NCBI GenBank assembly: GCA_014529385.2 | Contig: CM043955.1 | Span: 141,826,640 to 141,890,639, forward strand | Length of the DNA stretch: 64,000 nucleotides | Reading direction: 5' to 3' | Source of the DNA: Adiantum capillus-veneris | Lineage: Eukaryota > Streptophyta > Polypodiopsida > Polypodiales > Pteridaceae | Shown here: piece by piece, positions 31,960 to 42,610 of the stretch | Layout: each line of letters starts with the position of its first letter | Position numbering within the stretch: position 1 is the stretch's first letter | Notes under the pieces: model-generated | Databases searched by the model: none | The model's input: only the letters and a program-made list of their open reading frames with translations | What the model was told of the DNA's origin: nothing | Program-made: the position numbers and the translations under genes

Positions 31960-32570
31960 CATCACACATAAATCTCTTTATCAATTTCACAAAGAGTGAT
32001 TTCTTCTTGAAAATGATTCAATACTTCGGCCAGACCACCTCCTTAGAGGCCCAAACCCACTTATGGATGCTTGACTTCAATCAAGCATTCAAAATTAGGT
32101 TGGCCCTCATTGGTCTATATGGTAAGATAAAAAATTTGGCTCCATTGAATTTTTTATGAGATTCTAATCTTAAGAACATCCTTGGTGTGCCAGAATCCTA
32201 ACTGTTGTTTTCTTAAAGATGTTATCCTTTTTGGTATACAAAAGGAAGGACTATGTCAAGCGCCCGAGGATTTTTTTCCTAAGTCCAAAATGACATGAGT
32301 TTTTTATGTGAATTATTTTATCCACCCAAAATAACGACTACATTGATATGAGTTAAGTGATTTCTCTTGTTTTTGTTAAAAGTAGCATGCTCGTATTTTC
32401 TTTAGGTTAGAACGCTTATTCTCTTAGCTCAAAAGAATGAATGCAATGAGCTGGTGATCTAGGGTGGAGAAGCTAGTATAAAGACCCTCAAAGTGAGAGG
32501 AGCCTATAGATCATTCTTTTGTTGGATTGTAGATGATGGTAAGCACCAACATGTGTCCCTATACATAATG
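31960..32570. other. Unassigned DNA before the Copia-1 RT
   Basis: No supported gene. The stretch occupies the place where the linker between Copia-1 integrase and RT should be. Confidence 0.4.
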
Positions 32571-32579
32571 CACAGTAGA

Positions 32580-33795
32580 GTGGTATTGACTATGAAGAGA
32601 CTTCTGGTCCCACTTGTTGTATGACTATTGTTTGTTTTCTATGTGCATTGGCAACCTATTTTGGATGGAATGTACATGAATCAGACATTGTTACTACTTT
32701 CTTGAATGGTGAGATATTTGAGGAAGTACATGATACAGCCTCGCAATTTTGTCAAGAATGGACAAGAAAAGAAAGTGTGCAAATGCAAGAAAGCTTTATA
32801 TGGGTTGAAGCAGTCTTTCGTGCTTGGCATGAGAAAGCTGACACTCATTTGGTTAAACAAGGTTTTCTTAATAGTCCAACTGAAAGCACTTTGTATGTCA
32901 AACTAAGGGTGATGTATATCTCATCATTGTTCTTTTATGTAGATGATTTTGTTATTTTACTGGTCCAAATGAGATAGACATTGCTAAATTCAAGCTTGAA
33001 ATGATTGCTACTTTCATGCTGAAAAAATTGCTTTTGCATCATCACTTGGACATACAGTTTAAGCAGTGTGATAGAGGTATTGCCTTTTGTGAAGAAAGAT
33101 ACACATAGACATTACTATGTACCTTTGTACTTGAGGACTACAACCTATTGTTACTCCAATGGAGACAAGTTTGAAATTGAGTCTTCATCATGCTAGAGAT
33201 CTTGCAGATGTCACTACGGTGTTGTTGATGCCTTATTTTATGTATCCAATACTAGGTCAAATATTCAGTTTGTAGTCTCATAGATCAGCATAGCCCAGGG
33301 TCTAAGCATTGGTAGGCTATCAAAAGGATCTATTGGTGCTTGAGTGGCACTTTGCATCTTCGATTGTTTTACCCCAAGGGGGGATCATTGCCATTAAATT
33401 TGCATGTTCCTTTGGACTCATATTTGGCTAATTGTTATGACACACGAGTGCCCACAACTAGTTTCTATTTCATGCTTGGTAGTTCATGTATATCATGGTT
33501 GACCAATAAGCAAACTACCATAGCCACTTCCAATTGTGAGGCTGAGTTTAAGCACTCTTTGTAACTACGATTGAGTACACTGACAATCAGAGTGCATTGG
33601 CAGTTGCAAGGAACACAGCACATTGAGTTACATTATCACTATATCAAGGGAAAGAATCTTAGCAAGAGAGATTAGCATTTGCTAACACATGACAACTTTG
33701 CAAATCTGTTAACAAAGGCATTGCCTGGTCAGAAGTTCAAAGCTTTTAGCAAAGCTTTGGGCTTGCTTCCCTTTGTGAACTGATCATGTCCTTAG
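32580..33795 (+). pseudogene. Copia-1 reverse transcriptase and RNase H
   Basis: The RT starts at SGIDYEETSG (32583) and continues with FGWNVHESDIVTTFLNGEI, a second frame with KKVCKCKKALYGLKQS, LVKQGFLNSPTESTLYVKL and an intact FYVDDF box near 32935-32950. RNase H is visible from about 33340: VPTTSFYFMLGSSCISW, TTIATSNCEAEF, QHIELHYHYIKGK and LLTKALPGQKFKAF. Multiple frameshifts are present. Because it is followed by an LTR homologous to 2125-2354, I take it as the other half of Copia-1; a second truncated copy of the same family is the alternative. Confidence 0.8.
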
Positions 33796-33857
33796 GGCAT
33801 GGAACTTCCCTATACACTATGTGCCAACTCTTGTTCACCATCACTCCTAGGGAGATT

Positions 33858-34084
33858 TGTTACCATATATGTGGTACTAATGTGTGTGAACACACTTCGA
33901 ACCGCTGAGCGTTTTTTCTGTCACTAGGAGGTTTTCTCCCTCCGCATTGTATATAATACAACATCACTCTAGGGATATCTTATCTTTCTATTTGCGCATT
34001 AAGAAATATCCTCTCTATTGTGTGCCTTGAGCTTCTTCACCTTTTCTAAGCTGTGTGTGCGTCCCTACAACCTTAATTCCTACA
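33858..34084 (+). repeat. Copia-1 3' LTR
   Basis: CTAGGGAGATT precedes it as a decayed polypurine tract. The LTR starts TGTTACCATATATGTGG and ends TTCCTACA, 227 bp, matching 2125-2354 throughout, including GTGTGTGAACACACTT and GCATTGTATATA. The five bases outside the two LTRs (TACCA and TTCAT) do not match, as expected for an old or rearranged copy. Confidence 0.85.
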
Positions 34085-35209
34085 TTCATTGTAATCCTAT
34101 AAATTTTGCAATTTTGTTGAATATAATCCCCCTTATTTCGAACCATGTGCTATACATTGAGTTTGGTTGGAGGTGCAACCCCCAAGATTCCATGACCATC
34201 TACATTAACACAACATAGCACAACCACCCATTTGTGAGGGTTGCATGTACTACCATAGATGTGGATCCCTTTTTTGCTAGTACCTTCATGCCCTTATCTC
34301 TCTGGTGCTGAAAACCAATTTTATCAGCATTCCATATATTTGAGGGTGGAAAGTTATTCTATTCATACAAATTTTGAAGATGGTCATGTAATGTTTGCAC
34401 TACCCTCTGGTCTCAATCTACTTGCACTTGATTTATCTAATCCTTTTGCCTTTGTAGCTTTTATCTTCACATCTAAGATATAAACCCCATGCTCTAAGCC
34501 ACAATTTGATATATCCATTGCGACAGTGGTTCCTCCTCTTCTAATGTAAGCACAACTGGCGGTCCTTTTTGCTTTGTTTGTGTCCTTCCCACATCCCATT
34601 TGCGACTCTACTTATGCAAAATTTCATAGGGCATTTATGCAAGGAGAGGCCATCTGTGGACACTTGAAGGGATTTCAAGTTTGTAATATCTTTCTCAATC
34701 CATGTTAGCTGGGGACAATTTTTGGGCATCCTTAAATCTTTACTTGCTTTAGCGAGTAGAGCGAGGGGAGGGCTTCTATTTGTAGATATCTTGGTCCCCT
34801 TACTTTGTTTTTATAAATCACTTAGCACAATATGAAATGTCAATGCATTGATTTGTTGATCTAATGTACTAGCTAGCCTTATTGACCATTCCACTCTTTG
34901 CCATAGTCTCCCCACATGCTAGTTATAACATGTATGAGAGAAGCCATAAACTAAGTTGTTTGCAAATATTTTGAAAACAGGGTGATGTGATTCTTGGAAA
35001 GTCTATATATTGTGGTGAAACAAATGTGAGTGGTCAACTAGGTGCTGCCAATCTTTCTAAGGGTCGCATTAAGTGGAATCTCCTTGGATTCTTGTATGGC
35101 TTTGAGGTTAAAGGAGGCTATTAACTTTGCTGACACTAAAGGGACATACTCAAAGTTCCCAAAGTATAAAACACAGATCTTGTGATTCTTATAAGCTATA
35201 AAGTGTGCT
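34085..35209. other. No recognisable gene (1.1 kb)
   Basis: No protein family, LTR pair or strong repeat seen. Short open frames near 34259-34599 occur on both strands and are judged to be chance. Confidence 0.4.
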
Positions 35210-35970
35210 AAAATAAAAATATCACACTCATAACAAATTACACTCATAGCACGTGAAGGTATTTTTATGGAAGGTAATTTGGGGTGCTCTACCGACGGGG
35301 GTGAAGATTCAGGAAAGAGGGATTGGGTCAGATCGGTGCTTGGGGTGCAAGTTGGCTAGTGAAGATATGGCCCACCTCTTCATGGATTGCCCAACTATCA
35401 AAGGCCTCGCAGGGAAAATATGTAAATGGGTCCAAAGAACATGGAAAATTGGTTTTTACAAGACTGATCTATTTCTTGGAGGGAAGAATTCGGGTGGTCC
35501 TGCCATCCTCATCAGCACTCAAATCGTCAGGTACTTCTTCTTGCATAATGTATGGTAGACAAGGAACTGTCGTGTGTTTGAAGGAGGTCTTGAGGTGGCA
35601 AGCTTCGCAGAAATTATACAAGAAAGTAAGTGCTAATTTGGACGCTCGGGCGCAAGCAACACTCAGAGGATTGGTCTAGGACTACTTGTGCCTTGTTGTC
35701 AGCAGAGGGTATGCCTACGATGGGGAAAAATCCTGGCTATCGGTATTTAAAAGATCTCAAAAGAACATGATAATGGACCTTTTGTATCAAGGATAAGGGG
35801 GCGAGCTGGTTGGGATCGCTGCCGATGTAATTATGGTCCCTGGATGATGTCATGGCTCCACACGAGCATGACAAGACATCGTAATTTTTTGGGTTGATCA
35901 ATATAATTCACTCACAATTGTGAGTTTTGGAAAAAAATAAAATAAAAATATCACACTCATAACAAATTAC
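35210..35970 (+). mobile_element. 5'-truncated LINE with perfect 32-bp target-site duplication
   Basis: The 697-bp insert 35242-35938 is bounded by two identical 32-bp copies (35210-35241 and 35939-35970) that begin AAAATAAAAATATCACACTC. The insert ends in an A-rich tail after CAATTGTGAGTTTTGG. This is the signature of target-primed reverse transcription of a 5'-truncated LINE, and the perfect duplication suggests a recent event. Confidence 0.9.
35253..35558 (+). pseudogene. LINE ORF2 C-terminal zinc-binding domain (zf-RVT)
   Basis: The frame reads VFLWKVIWGALPTGVKIQER and then CLGCKLASEDMAHLFMDCP, matching the zinc-binding domain found after RT in plant L1-type ORF2 proteins (F.W....G.LPT ... 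C..C ... E...HLF..C). Only the C-terminal part of ORF2 is present because the insertion is 5'-truncated; the ATG is fortuitous. A second copy of the domain, more decayed, is at 36228-36420. Confidence 0.85.
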
Positions 35971-35999
35971 TTCTCAAAGTAGGGAGTCTAATCTCTGAT

Positions 36000-36880
36000 G
36001 TTTCAAGACGATGAGAATATTTAGGATGTGAATGCAGGTTTCAGTTGAATGCCTGGAGATGGCCCGAAAGTAGTCTGTTTTGGAAACCCCTTTCCAAAGG
36101 CATATATCATGCAATTATACACCAGAATAATTGGTTTAGCCCCCTTAATAAAATATGGAAGAGACAATGGCCAGAAAAACGGTGGGAGCAAGTCGTGGAG
36201 AACATCTGGAAGCCAAAGTGGCCTCAATTTATGAAGATATTTTTGTGAAAGGTAATGTGGGGTGCTCTAGCGACGGACGTCAAGATCCAAGAGAGAGGAA
36301 TTAGGTCAGATCGTTGCTTGGGGTGTAGATGAGGATCTTGCCAACCTATTCATGGAATGCCAGGCACTTAGAGGCCTCGCATGAAAAAATTGCAAGTGGG
36401 TCCAAAGGACATGGCAGGTTAGATTCTTCAAGACTAATCTATTCCTTAGTGACAAGAAGTTGGGAAGTCATGCCCTTCTCATATGCACTGAAACTGTCAG
36501 GTACTTCTTCTTTCACCATATACGGTAGGCCAAGAACCATCGTGTGTTTGAAGGAGATCTAGATGTGGCAAGCTTCTTTACGATTACACAAGAAAGCATG
36601 GTGACGATCTATACGCTCAAACGCAATCAAGACTCGGATGACTGGTCTTGGGCTACCCATGCCGTGCTGGCAACCTGCGATGCCAAGTAAAGCCTAGGAC
36701 TATAGTGCACCTACTTTGTTAAGCCAATAATGATAGGCCTTGGTGAGAGACGGTAGACATCCAGTTTGTATTCCTCAGCACCTCAAGGCTCGATCTAAGG
36801 TTGAGGTTGTTTTCTAAATTTATGATGGCTTAATACAATTCACTCACAAATTGTGAATTTTGCAAAAAAATAATAAAATT
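36000..36880 (+). pseudogene. Second LINE 3' end, older copy
   Basis: This is homologous to 35242-35938 but longer at the 5' side: WPESSLFWKPLSKGIYHAII and KIWKRQWPEKRWEQVVENIW precede the zinc-binding part, which starts KWPQFMKIFL near 36216. The domain is interrupted by a stop at 36246-36248 and a frameshift. It ends in AATTCACTCACAAATTGTGA plus an A-rich tail. No target-site duplication was found. Confidence 0.8.
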
Positions 36881-36899
36881 TCAACTTGAGCAAAATGTC

Positions 36900-38760
36900 A
36901 CAAATAAACTCTGTTGCTGGGACAAGATGAGCCTCAAAGATACAGAAGCAGCGGGCCCACTAGATGAACTAGAGTGTTAGGCTGCAAATGAGCTTCCAAC
37001 ACAACTCTCTATCACTGCACCACTCCCGGGGAATGAGCTTTGTGGTTGGTTGGAGTGTAGGCCAACCCCCCTGAATCACAATCATCCCCTTAAAGATGCG
37101 GAAGCAGTGGGCCCACCAGATGAACTAGAGTGTTAGGCCACAGATGAGCTTCCAACACCACTCTATCACTACACCACTCCCGAGGGATGAGCTTTGTGGT
37201 AGGGTGGAGTGTAGGCTGATCCCCCTGAATCACAATCATCCTACTAATGGAAGCCATCTCAAATTGGAGTGCTAGGCCTGTGAGTGTGCACCAAGCTGGA
37301 GCACCCCAAGTGTATAGGCTGGCTGTGGAAAGTGTTGGCATTAGTCAAAGAATTCAAAGCCAAACCTACTATGCCATAGGGAAATCCCACGAACAACAAT
37401 GGTATGTCTCCAACGGGTAGCCACAAGCTACACATCTTATTGAGAGGCTACTGTGTACCAAAACTAGCTCCTAGCTGCAGTATAGCTCTATGCACAACTA
37501 GCATAGTAAAGCATGGTAACTATCCTTGGTTGTTTGTTTTTTGACAAGAGCTCCCAAAAAATTTACAAGAACTCGACTGTGAGACCCTCCTCCTGCCAGT
37601 GGAGTGATGGAATAGGACGAGCCTCACTCTATGCTACCAGTATGTGGTACCCAAGCGAGTTGTGTACTTGAAAAAAGGTCCCTAGGTGATTGAATGAAGA
37701 GAAAGGATCTCTCCAAAACCACTCTCTCGGATCCCACTACACTTGTACCAAAGGGTGGCTCTCCCAAGCCCAAAGTTGCAAGTGTCCTGACTCAATATCT
37801 ATTGAGTCGGGATCTATGACACAAGTTCTCTCACAGATGCCCACAATTTGGATCCTTTGAAAACAACACTGCAACCTGTGGTGCCCCTACTGAAACTCTA
37901 TGAAGATGAGAGGCTTCATAGACCCTCTCCCTGAACCTCAAATAAATTATAGGGTCCTAGCTTTGAACAAGCCCTAGATGCAATGAGGACCTCCAATCAT
38001 GCAAAAGCCCCCATCCAACTAGGAACAACTATCTCGAGCAGGATATGCCACTCAGAAGGTATAGCCTCTATAATATTGTGCACATTATCTGCATTGCCCT
38101 CATGCCTCACAGATGGATGCTCTGAATCTCCTTGAGAAGCCTTTAAAATTGTTGCCAAATTCGGGTCGGGGACCCTCTGCCATGGGACCCCAAGAAACAT
38201 GAGGCCTCCTACCAACCAAGTGGCCTCGCTGTGTGCCAACTATGGGGTTCCAAACAATAGGTTCCCTCAAGGACTCCTCAATGCATGTGGAATGGTGCTA
38301 CACAAGGCCACTTTGTAGCTGCTCCTAGGACCTAAGCAGGCTCACAACAAAGCGGTCCTCCCAGCTCGTGCTCATGCCAACTCTGCGCATCTCGGCGGTG
38401 AAGATCCACTTGGTGGTATGAGGGACTCAGACATGAATCTAATGAAGCAACAACTCCTTCTAGGGCTCATCCACTTGAAGAAGTCCTCTGACCACAAGCT
38501 TACCAAGTAGGGCTCCACTTTGTGTGTTGGGCCGATGATTCCCAACCCTCCCTAAAAACATGGTAAAGTAATGACCTGCCAGGACACTTTGGCCCGGACT
38601 GAGTGGGTGTCATCCCTTACTATAGAAAGTTCCTAATCGGCCTCTCCTGCTGGCTAATTCACAATCTTAGAAAGACTCAACAAGAAGTGATGTACCACAT
38701 AGTAGCGAACTAGTTGGCCACTACAACCCTGCCAGCCAAAGAGAGTTGTATCGTGCTCAA
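36900..38760 (-). pseudogene. Degenerate LINE ORF2, region after the RT palm
   Basis: On the minus strand, pieces resemble plant LINE ORF2 beyond the catalytic palm. Examples are LSLAGRVVVANQLV and ARAKVSWQVITLP near 38560-38740, GGLGIIGPT near 38530, HLVGRRPHVSWGPMAEGP near 38170-38230, and AIPSEWHILLE near 38050. Stops and frame changes are dense. It runs opposite to the two LINE 3' ends to its left. A 156-bp tandem duplication lies near its left end (36935-37245). Confidence 0.55.
36935..37245. repeat. Local tandem duplication, two units of about 156 bp
   Basis: GAAGCAG(C/T)GGGCCCAC(T/C)AGATG, AACTAGAGTGTTAGGC and GAATCACAATCATCC recur at an offset of about 156 bp with roughly 10% differences. 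Confidence 0.8.
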
Positions 38761-38991
38761 TGCAGTAGTTTTCTCCTAATGGAGAGGAGGAGAGGAGCAG
38801 TTTGCTACTCCTCTGGATGTACTAGAGCGCATGCATGCAGGTATGCAATGTGATGCAGTGCAACAAGAGACACAAATTTGGTGGAGCTCTTGGTGAGAAT
38901 TACTCACCACTCCTTATTCTTTCAATATATCCAAAGAATAAGTTGGTGTGGTTAGTGATGGGTGGCCGGCCAATTGGATTGAACCCTAACA
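38761..38991 (-). repeat. Copia-D 3' LTR
   Basis: In sense (minus) the LTR starts TGTTAGGGTTCAATCC, directly after the polypurine tract CAAGAGGGAGAT, and ends GAAAACTACTGCA. It is 231 bp with TG...CA ends. CTCAA (38756-38760) is the flanking pentamer. The LTR boundary also marks the end of the LINE sequence on its left. Confidence 0.7.
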
Positions 38992-39079
38992 ATCTCCCTC
39001 TTGAAGGCCAATGTGGCCTAACTGGCTATTAGTGTAATGGTTAGTATGTACAACTATACAAGTGTGAAGCATGACCATA

Positions 39080-40687
39080 GGTTCATCCTATGCCCATCAT
39101 CTCTATGCAATGTGAAAACCACTCTGAAGGCTTCAATAGATAAACCAACACCTTCCTAGTAGAGTCATCTATGAATGTTACGAAGTATAGTGCCTCCCTA
39201 GAGACTTAACAGGCATAGGTATGCATAAGTCTATCCTTGTCTAAAGGCCTTGAGATCAATTTATTCTGTTCTTCATAAATACAATGCTCACATAAAGAAA
39301 AATTAGAGTAGTCTAACATGGGGATATAACTAGAACGCTGTAGTCGGCTATGTCACAACTCTATAAACGGCAGCTCGGCTACACAAATACAATGATTCTC
39401 TTTCATGGAAGAGACATAGAGTGAAAACAATGAGCTAAAATTCTGGCCTTTAATCATGACTAGGTTTCCTTTCTTGATTATCCAAGAACCATGTGCGAAA
39501 AAAGTAGCATAACCCAATTCGTCTAATTGTCCGACAGACATCAAAACTCGTTTGCCAATTCGGGCATATGTCTCACACTTTGCAGCATAAACTCAGTGCC
39601 GTTGTGAATGCAAATTTAATGGCCCCAATACCGCATATGTTGAGCTCATAAGAATTACCCAGTTTCACTGTACCATGTGCAGCAGTATATGTGGAGAACC
39701 ACTCCTTATGAGGAGTCACATAAAAGCTAGCAGTTGAGTCCACTATCCAATTTTGGGCATTACACTTGTCAAGAGCTAACAATTTATCGGAACTCAAATC
39801 TGAGGTGAAGATTAACACATTTGAAACAATCTCAACATCGTGAGACTCAACAACATTAAGTTCTTCTATCTTCATGATGCTCTTAGGTGTGTCAAATTTA
39901 TCTTTTTCTTTGCCCTTTTCACATTGTAATGCACGACAATCCTTCTTCATGTGTCCCTTTTTATGGTAGTGATAACATTCAACGATCTTTTTGTCTCTAC
40001 GATGACTCTTGCTACGACTGTTCTTGCGATCCTCAGAATGACTGCGACTACGACCATGTGCTACCTCGTCTTGTCACGATTTCCACTAGCCATATATGCA
40101 TCACCATGCCCACTCACATCAAGAGATTAACGTCTGATCTTCTCAGTGAGAAATGCACTAGTACCATCACTCAACACTAGCTTCGTGCCAGGTGCTGAGT
40201 TACTTATGGCTATATTGAACATATCCCATGATGATGGCAACAAACATAGCAAGAAGATGGCCTTTATCTCATCATCAAAGTTAAGAGCTTTGGAAGTAAA
40301 CTAAAAAAAACATTGTTAAACTCATTCAAATGAGAGCTAACACTACTGCCTTCTTCCATGTTCATGCCCATAAGTTTCTTCATGAGAAAAACATTATTTG
40401 AGGCACTTTTATCATCCCATGCTGCACATAAGACATCCTATTAATCTTTGGCATTGGTCTCATCCATTATTGTGAAGTAAATGGATTCACCAGGGTGCAA
40501 GGAAATGGTCACCATAGCATGCTCATTCAAATCTTTCCATTGATCATCAGTGTATGCATTCTCCTTTCTCTCATGCAATGGTGCTATCCAGCCCTTATTT
40601 ATCAATACACTTCTAGATTGCAAAGTTTGTGCGATCAAAATTCTTAATGTAGTACTCATCCATGTACTAAGCACTATTAGTAGCCAT
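39080..40687 (-). pseudogene. Copia-D gag, protease and start of integrase; RT absent
   Basis: The start at 40687 reads MATNSA, then (in pieces) DEYYIKNFDRTNF. Gag continues through DQWKDLNEHAMVTISLHPGE, HLNEFNNVFF and LPSSWDMFNIAI. A Lys/Arg region and a partial zinc knuckle (GHMKKDCRALQ) follow. The protease at about 39730 reads WIVDSTASFYVTPHKEWF, with DST in place of DSG. After LDELGYATFF and an integrase finger remnant (CEHCIYEEQNKL), the core starts YFVTFIDDSTRKVLVYLLK near 39150. The sequence then jumps to the 3' end at about 39030, so most of integrase, RT and RNase H are deleted. Confidence 0.8.
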
Positions 40688-40839
40688 ATTTCAAGAGAAT
40701 GTGGCCAAAACACTTATGGAAAAAGTTCTGAGAGAACATCGACAGAGTTTTTCTTATAAAACAAGAGAAAAATCTCAAAACAATATGTAGCAAAATCATT
40801 ATGTGAACAATTAAGCGTGCCAAGAATGTGTATGGATGA

Positions 40840-42610
40840 TGGAAAGGGGGAGAGGGGAACACTTTTTCCCACAATCAACACGCCTCTCTATAGCCCAGGA
40901 TACACACAACACCCCAATCCACTAGAGTTCACCTTCAAAACTTGACAATTTCACCTGCAAACCACTGTTTGCACAAACCATATAGCACGCACATGTTGTG
41001 ACACCACAAACATGACCAACCATTTGATACAACCCAATTCACTGCCTTCACCTCACTCACAACCTCTCTCTATCCCTTCTTGCGCAACAGACTTCAGGGG
41101 TGGGGGGGGGGGGGGGACCTGCCGACACACGCCCAAAATCACATGCACACAAGCAGAGAAGAGAAGGGGGAAGGGAAAATCGACACAATTTCATAGCAAC
41201 GATGGCTTCTCTTTGCGAAACACAACCATTTACATAATTCTCCAAGCCGACAAACCCTCAATGAGCTCAAAACAAGAATTGGCAGCCCTCCGGCTCCACA
41301 CAAGCACCATAGCCGCACCTCGGCAGCACACAACACCTCCCACTTCTTCACGTAGAAAAAACAAAAAAAAAACCCTCCCAAGAACACAAGAACCTCCCTT
41401 TAGAGGCGCCTCCAAAGGTTTCAAAAAGAAAGAAATGGGTGTACCTTGGCTTGTGCAAACAACTGAACCTCATTTGGATTTTCATAGCACTTCATACAAG
41501 TGTCACATCACATTTTTGGCATGTCCTGCATGGTATGAAAAATCGACAAGCTTCCTCACCCGAGCACACTACATGTCAAGGCCCTCTTGGCCCATGCCTT
41601 TCTCCTCCTCTCTCTCCCACATCGTGTGAACCACCTCATGGGGCCCTCCCTTGTTGTCACAATGCCATGACAAGGGGTGGGACCCCCTTTCACTCAATAA
41701 AAGGATGGTGGCCAGGAGCACCATGTGAACCTTAGCTACAAGTGCCACGTGAGCAGAGATCTGACAGCACCGTTGACGGTCAACAGCCAACAAGATCACC
41801 GTCTCGCCGTCATCCACTATAGTGAGTGCCGCCCAAAGGTCCAATAACTGCCAGCACTAGTGCTGCTAAGAGCCCTGCCATGACGAAGCTCATCAAGCTC
41901 ATGCATTTATGATGTGTTATGAAGCCCCTACGTTCCTGTATATATACCTTGCACGAGTAGCCCATGACTCCTCATGTGGGTTAAGGATGCCACCATGTAG
42001 TGCTCATAGAAGCACTCCCTTCAAGGCCTTAAGAATTTCCACAAAACACTTCCAAAAAAACCCTTTTTTTAACTCCAATTTTGAACACTTCTCATTTCCT
42101 ACACGCAAGCTCAACTGTTGAGCCACAAAGCCATGCCAAAGATCCCATTGCTGGATTTGTACTCCACTTACTTGCTCCACACTCTGACTATCCGAAGCCC
42201 TTGAATGACAAGCATCAAAATGGCACAAATCATCAAGGTTAACCTGCGGTCGCCACCAACTGCCAACTTTCAACTGTTATAGCTTTGCCCTTCAGCCTCC
42301 AAATGACGTGATATCACTTTTTGCTAATTGATGCATACTACACCCTAAAACCGTGTTGAGATTCCCAAACTCTCAGATGGCATGCTCTCCCTAGCAGTCA
42401 AACCGGCTCAGAATCGCCCCCCGACAAAACTTCATCTGATGGTATCTCTCTCATTCTGGCCCTGATTGACAATCTAAAAAGATCGACAAGCTCCACAACT
42501 CAATATCTATACATTTTCCACTTAAAACTGTCTTTGAACACTTGTCTTTACCTACCCTGTCCGTCTCGGATATGCAAACACCTCTAGTTTCAAAGCACCA
42601 TATCTTGCAT
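40840..42610 (-). repeat. Element E, left direct repeat (putative 3' LTR)
   Basis: The 1.77-kb segment starts TGGAAAGGGGG and ends near CAAAGCACCATATC. It is repeated at 44848-46663 with clear divergence: for example CCTACGTTCCTGTATATATACC and TTCAAGGCCTTAAGAATTTC occur in both. It includes a run of G at 41101-41115. Open frames inside are not conserved between the two copies and are judged non-coding. Confidence 0.75.

Noticed and set aside
34085-34200. Right half of the Copia-3-type LTR interrupted at 2124
   Set aside because: Similarity after 34084 is limited to a short TCATT-TAATC phrase, too weak to claim as a feature.
41012-41629. A 205-codon open frame in the left repeat of element E
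   Set aside because: The frame is not preserved in the homologous right repeat (44848-46663) and shows no family resemblance, so it is chance within an LTR-like repeat.
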